This document shows positions 60,782 to 64,000 of a stretch of 64,000 nt of DNA, in pieces (the stretch's first letter is position 1; every line of letters starts with the position of its first letter). The notes under the pieces were generated by a model. That model saw nothing but the letters and a program-made list of their open reading frames with translations. It ran no database searches and was not told where the DNA came from. A program made the position numbers and the translations under genes. Where the stretch lies: positions 1 through 64,000 of the forward strand of contig JBGUXY010000027.1 of the NCBI GenBank assembly GCA_045118335.1, given 5' to 3'. Source of the DNA: W1P20-047 sp045118335. Its GTDB lineage: Bacteria > Actinomycetota > Coriobacteriia > Coriobacteriales > Eggerthellaceae.

Positions 60782-61690
60782 ATGGACAAAGCTGCTCTGA
60801 GACAACACAAGAAGGCCAGTGCGCAACGCATCAAGCGCATCAAGGAACAACTACGCCATGAAGGTCTTACGTTTACCGAGCTTCGCCAATTGCTCGAAGA
60901 CGAAGTCATATCGTCCGAAGAGTTCGAAGAGCTCAAGGCCTGGCTTGGTCGTCAGCTCAGCAAGCAGATCAGGCGCACGCGCGCACTAAGCTTCTACCTG
61001 GTAAAGTTCGGCTTTCGCATCACGGTCTTCATCACGGTGTTCGTGCTCTACCTCACCCAGTTCGAATGGCTGGAGCGGACGCTCAACCAGCCGTTTTTCT
61101 ATCACATCACGCCACTGCATGCGCTCTGGGCTCTGTTCATGGCCATCATGGCCAGGCATCTGATTCCCAACAACCGGCTCTCCATGGCATGGCGCAAAGC
61201 GCGCGAGAACACGTACAAGCCGGTGGAGGGCTACGACAAGCTGCAGCTGCTCGAATTCGTGCAAGATCAGAACACGAAAGCTTGGATGGTCCTGCTCGTT
61301 TGGCTGTCGTTTAACGCGATCTTCGGCATCTTGTACTTGGCAGGCATTTTGCGCGAGGGCGACCTGTTCATGCTCACGGTGTTCTATTTCCTAAGCGACT
61401 ACATCTGTATCCTGCTTTTTTGCCCGTTCCAGACGCTCATCATGAAGAACAAGTGCTGCATCAACTGCCGCATCTACGACTGGGGTCACTTCATGATGTT
61501 CACGCCGATGCTCTTCATCAAGAACTTCTTCAGCTGGAGCCTGTTCTTCATGAGCGTGATCGTCCTCATCCATTGGGAAATCAGCTACGCAAAGCATCCC
61601 GAGCGCTTCTGGAGCGGCTCCAACCAGACGCTGCAGTGCGGCACCTGCAAGGAGCGTACCTGCCAGATCAAGAAACGCCTGCGTGCCTAG
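60782..61690 (+). CDS. Cys-rich multi-pass membrane protein, first gene of a four-gene operon
   Basis: 302 aa. A basic, coiled N-terminus (1-65) with a LTFTELRQLLEDEVISSEEFEELK segment precedes about five helices (70-92, 108-126, 168-189, 194-218 and 236-265). Two Cys clusters face the cytoplasm or interface: KCCINCR at 224-230 and CGTCKERTCQIKK at 286-298. They may bind zinc or an Fe-S cluster. I do not recognise the family. The start is probably leaderless. The next gene starts 9 bases after the stop, so this is the head of an operon with J-domain, HIRAN and Sel1 proteins. Confidence 0.75.
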   Translation: MDKAALRQHKKASAQRIKRIKEQLRHEGLTFTELRQLLEDEVISSEEFEELKAWLGRQLSKQIRRTRALSFYLVKFGFRITVFITVFVLYLTQFEWLERTLNQPFFYHITPLHALWALFMAIMARHLIPNNRLSMAWRKARENTYKPVEGYDKLQLLEFVQDQNTKAWMVLLVWLSFNAIFGILYLAGILREGDLFMLTVFYFLSDYICILLFCPFQTLIMKNKCCINCRIYDWGHFMMFTPMLFIKNFFSWSLFFMSVIVLIHWEISYAKHPERFWSGSNQTLQCGTCKERTCQIKKRLRA

Positions 61691-61699
61691 GGAGATGCG

Positions 61700-62572
61700 T
61701 TGAAAGACGAAATCCGGGAAACGGAAGACCCCATGAGCCATAGCGACGAAGACCTCAAGATTCCCGCACCCGAATGGCTCGGCGAAGACGTTGTGCAGCT
61801 CATGGAGCTCAACGACCAGATCGTCGTCGCGCGCGCAGCCATCATCGATGTCCTCGCCGAAATCGAAGACATCACGCTGCGGCAAAACCCCCGTATAGAA
61901 GCGGAATGGCAGGTGGCCATCGGCACCTGGGAAAACAGACTACTCGAAGCTCAAATCGCCATGCGCAGGGCACGCCGCAAGCGCACCTTGGTGCAGGCCT
62001 GCGTGAACACCGACACCCCCATAGACATGCCCAAGATCGAGCAGCAGCTCGATGCGGAGTTCGAGAAATGGCAACGCCAGCTCGAGCTGGCAGTGGAGCG
62101 CTACCAGGAAGCGGTCGCGCAAACGATGGCAAGGGTGCCGATCAGCTTGGACGAAGACAGGCTGCAAAAGACGCTTTTCCGCAAGCTCGCCAAGCGACTC
62201 CACCCCGACCTGCACCCCGACCTCGGCGAGAAAGCACGTCGCATGTTCGCCCTGGCCGAAGTAGCCTATCGGCAGGGTGATACAGCCATCCTGCAGTCGC
62301 TCGAGGTTTCCACTCGTGACCTCGAATCGTTTGCGGCCCTACCGCAGACGGCGATCGAAGCCGAAGCGGAACTGGCCGTAACCGAAGCGCAGCTCAAAGA
62401 GCTGAAAGATCGTGCGGCCGACCTGAAGGACTCCAAGCCCTACTGCCTACGCGCGCTGCTCGACGACTCCGCCTGGATGGAAGAGACAGTTGCAAATTAC
62501 CAGCGCCAGATCGACGAATGCCACGAAACCGAGCTCCGCTATCTCGCGGAATGCGAACAAGCGCGAGGATAG
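61700..62572 (+). CDS. Coiled-coil protein with a J-domain-like HPD motif
   Basis: 290 aa, mostly helical. Residues about 150-198 look like a J-domain: LDEDRLQKTLFRKLAKRLHPD, with HPD at 168-170 and a second at 172-174, then EKARRMFALAEVAYRQGD. Long coiled coils stand before (30-145) and after (215-285). J-domains recruit DnaK-type chaperones; here it may bring Hsp70 to an unknown client. The start is a TTG at 61700 with GGAG upstream; an ATG at 61733 with GGAAG is the alternative. It is followed after one base by the HIRAN gene. Confidence 0.78.
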   Translation: MKDEIRETEDPMSHSDEDLKIPAPEWLGEDVVQLMELNDQIVVARAAIIDVLAEIEDITLRQNPRIEAEWQVAIGTWENRLLEAQIAMRRARRKRTLVQACVNTDTPIDMPKIEQQLDAEFEKWQRQLELAVERYQEAVAQTMARVPISLDEDRLQKTLFRKLAKRLHPDLHPDLGEKARRMFALAEVAYRQGDTAILQSLEVSTRDLESFAALPQTAIEAEAELAVTEAQLKELKDRAADLKDSKPYCLRALLDDSAWMEETVANYQRQIDECHETELRYLAECEQARG

Positions 62573-62573
62573 C

Positions 62574-62975
62574 ATGGCTGAACTTGGTCTTTCGCAACCT
62601 CTCGCGCACAGCGTCCTTGCCCAGATCCGGGAATCGGGCTTATCGTTTTCCGCCCCCTTTTCCGAGCCCATCTTGCTCGTGAAGCGAGCCCGCGTCGCCG
62701 GCGCCCCCCGGTTCATGGCCGAGCAGGACAAATGCCCGCCCTTGGCGCCGGGCAAACAGCTCGATTTGCGCCGCGAAGCCGACAACGCACACGACCCGTG
62801 GTCGATACGCGTGCAACTTCCCGACGGCACGCTTCTAGGTTACCTCCCCGCCGACTCGAACGAAATCCTCTCGCGGCTCATGGATGCAGGAAAGCGCCTT
62901 TACGCCACCGTGATCGAAGTCGACTCCGACGCGATGCGAGACCAGCTGTACGTGGAGGTGCACCTCGATGACTGA
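62574..62975 (+). CDS. HIRAN domain protein
   Basis: 133 aa, essentially one HIRAN domain at about 35-125: ARVAGAPRFMAEQDK, LAPGKQLDLRREADNAHDPWSIRVQLPDGTLLGYLPAD, and SRLMDAGKRLYATVIEV. HIRAN domains bind the 3' end of DNA in fork-repair helicases (HLTF, Rad5). As a free-standing protein its partner is unknown. GAGGA precedes the ATG. Its end overlaps the next gene by 8 bases. Confidence 0.8.
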   Translation: MAELGLSQPLAHSVLAQIRESGLSFSAPFSEPILLVKRARVAGAPRFMAEQDKCPPLAPGKQLDLRREADNAHDPWSIRVQLPDGTLLGYLPADSNEILSRLMDAGKRLYATVIEVDSDAMRDQLYVEVHLDD

Positions 62976-63882
62976 GGGTCCCGCGAAGCGGCGCACCGAT
63001 GCGACCCACATGGGAAACAGTTACTCGCCCGACTTGGATGGCAAACGCGATATCTCCATCTTCAGCGTGGACATGCATTGGCGACGCGCCTCGGGCCAGC
63101 TGCCCAGCTTCCACATCACCGAGCCTACCCCCGAATCGCGCGCCATCGAAGACACCACCGAGCTCTACACCACCCCCTTCGGAGGGCGATTCCTTATCCT
63201 CACGTTCCCCGAACAGTGCCCGAGCGCCTTCGCCGAAACCGCCCGGGTGTTCGCGCAGGCGTACTTCTACGAAGGGCTGTGCACGACCTCCCGCCATAAA
63301 AGAGGAAAGCGCATCGATTGCTTCAGGGCGTCGGAACTGCTCTTCCTCCACGCAACAAGCCGCGGAGACGTGCGCGCCCACACCGGCCTGGGAATGATCT
63401 ACGCCCGCAACCGAGCCGAGGGACACTACTTCGAGGCCCTTAAGAACAACCTGTTCGTTGATGCCACGCTTCCCGAAGAGCTGGTAAGGCGGAAGGCCTA
63501 TGAGCACCTGAAGTTCGCCACCAGCGCCGATGATCCCGAGGCAGGCGTCCAGTTCGGCGACGTTTTGATGGAAGGCATTGGTTGCCAGCCCGACGCCCGA
63601 GGCGCCTACGAGAACTATCAGACCGCCTATCGTATAGCCAAAGAAGCCCGCTACCCCGCAAAGGACTACTTGGGGGCGGCAGCGCTGCGCCTGGGCAAGT
63701 GCCACGAATACGGCTTGGGCTGCGACAGAGACTACGCCACAGCGCTCAGCTATTATGAAACAGCCGTCACTTGCCTGGAAGAAGCAGTGAAAAGCGGCAG
63801 GTGGCATCTAAACATAGAGCTCAGCCACGCGCGCAAGGGTACCATGCGCATGCGCCAGGAGCTGTATCTTCTGCGCTTGTGA
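62968..63882 (+). CDS. Sel1-like repeat protein
   Basis: 304 aa. The N-terminal part (about 15-115) is an unknown soluble domain with beta character (ISIFSVDMHWRRASGQLPSFHIT). The rest has Sel1/TPR-type helical pairs: ASELLFLHATSRGDVRAHTGLGMIYA-type, HLKFATSADDPEAGVQFGDVLMEGIGC, and LGAAALRLGKCHEYGLGCDRDYATALSYYETA. Such repeats form protein-protein scaffolds. It starts inside the HIRAN gene (8-base overlap), so translation is coupled. It is the last visible gene of the operon; the window ends soon after. The function is unknown. Confidence 0.8.
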   Translation: MTEGPAKRRTDATHMGNSYSPDLDGKRDISIFSVDMHWRRASGQLPSFHITEPTPESRAIEDTTELYTTPFGGRFLILTFPEQCPSAFAETARVFAQAYFYEGLCTTSRHKRGKRIDCFRASELLFLHATSRGDVRAHTGLGMIYARNRAEGHYFEALKNNLFVDATLPEELVRRKAYEHLKFATSADDPEAGVQFGDVLMEGIGCQPDARGAYENYQTAYRIAKEARYPAKDYLGAAALRLGKCHEYGLGCDRDYATALSYYETAVTCLEEAVKSGRWHLNIELSHARKGTMRMRQELYLLRL

Positions 63883-63888
63883 CGGTCA

Positions 63889-63922
63889 TGTCACAACAAG
63901 CGAAAGTCTCTTGTCATAACAA
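63889..63922. repeat. Short direct repeat at the window end
   Basis: TGTCACAACAA (63889-63899) and TGTCATAACAA (63912-63922) are direct copies 23 bases apart, one mismatch, just after the Sel1 gene. They may belong to the promoter of a gene beyond the window. Confidence 0.4.
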
Positions 63923-64000
63923 AGAGCTGCATTTCCTGTAGCTGCAACCGTTGCCTGGATGGAGAGCCGTTGCCCCGTTCGTCAAACAGCTCCTTTTGCC

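Noticed and set aside
1..64000. tRNA, rRNA or CRISPR arrays
   Set aside because: I saw no T-loop-like GTTCRA with matching acceptor stem, no rRNA-like conserved blocks and no regularly spaced repeats with spacers. The 75-bp repeats are inside a gene.

Overview
This 64 kb window looks like chromosome of a strictly anaerobic, fairly GC-rich Actinobacterium of the class Coriobacteriia, most likely the Eggerthellaceae. This is an inference from gene content and protein similarity: hydroxylamine reductase, NapH-type iron-sulfur protein, two C-GCAxxG-C-C proteins, a 2-hydroxyacyl-CoA dehydratase/activase pair, HypB, a Ni/Co ECF transporter, ModD and an OFA-type MFS carrier. I see no rRNA, tRNA, CRISPR array, transposase or prophage block, and I do not name a genus.

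Layout. 0-4.2 kb: an SDR oxidoreductase, a small membrane protein, an EamA transporter with a DUF5714 protein, and a small membrane protein. 4.6-10 kb: hydroxylamine reductase (hcp), a Crp/Fnr regulator, a ferredoxin, a NapH-like membrane iron-sulfur protein and a PrsW-like protease. A palindrome upstream of hcp and a matching one between the regulator and the ferredoxin suggest one nitrosative-stress regulon. 10-15.3 kb: a flavodoxin-like protein, a perfect 68-bp inverted repeat, an AEC permease, a TelA pair and PPK2. 15.4-19.6 kb: a HAD-type lipoprotein, then a compact operon made of a Nif11-type leader peptide, a class B sortase-like protein with no membrane anchor, a PIG-L deacetylase and a YdcF protein. 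This operon is the strongest candidate for an undescribed system. 19.6-27.1 kb: a symporter carrying an ATPase-like domain, AKR and idi, NhaC, C-GCAxxG-C-C, ModD, HypB.

27.5-32.1 kb: YqhA, the CbiM-CbiQ-CbiO Ni/Co transporter with a His-rich CbiO, and two small membrane proteins behind an operator-rich promoter. 32.2-39.9 kb: a two-component system, a small alarmone synthetase, a second C-GCAxxG-C-C protein, two paralogous acidic lipoproteins, ChlD/ChlI-type chelatase subunits and a membrane-anchored exonuclease-fold protein with lost catalytic residues. 40-46.6 kb: a MITE-like element, DUF523, a YczE-like protein, a possible small RNA, Bcp, YaaA, an HTH-AlaA fusion with four operator half-sites, and an M23-like envelope protein. 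46.7-52 kb: UbiB/AarF, a repeat-bearing polysaccharide deacetylase, and ThrRS without its TGS domain. 52-59.5 kb: two lipoproteins (one chagasin-like), a radical SAM protein, glutaredoxin, the dehydratase/activase pair and an OFA-type MFS carrier. 59.7-64 kb: a zinc-ribbon repeat protein and a four-gene operon (Cys-rich membrane protein, J-domain-like coiled coil, HIRAN, Sel1 repeats) of unknown role.

Functional themes are nitrosative and oxidative stress, nickel/cobalt supply and use, envelope biology, and small uncharacterised operons. Functions are assigned from motifs read by eye. No database search was run.
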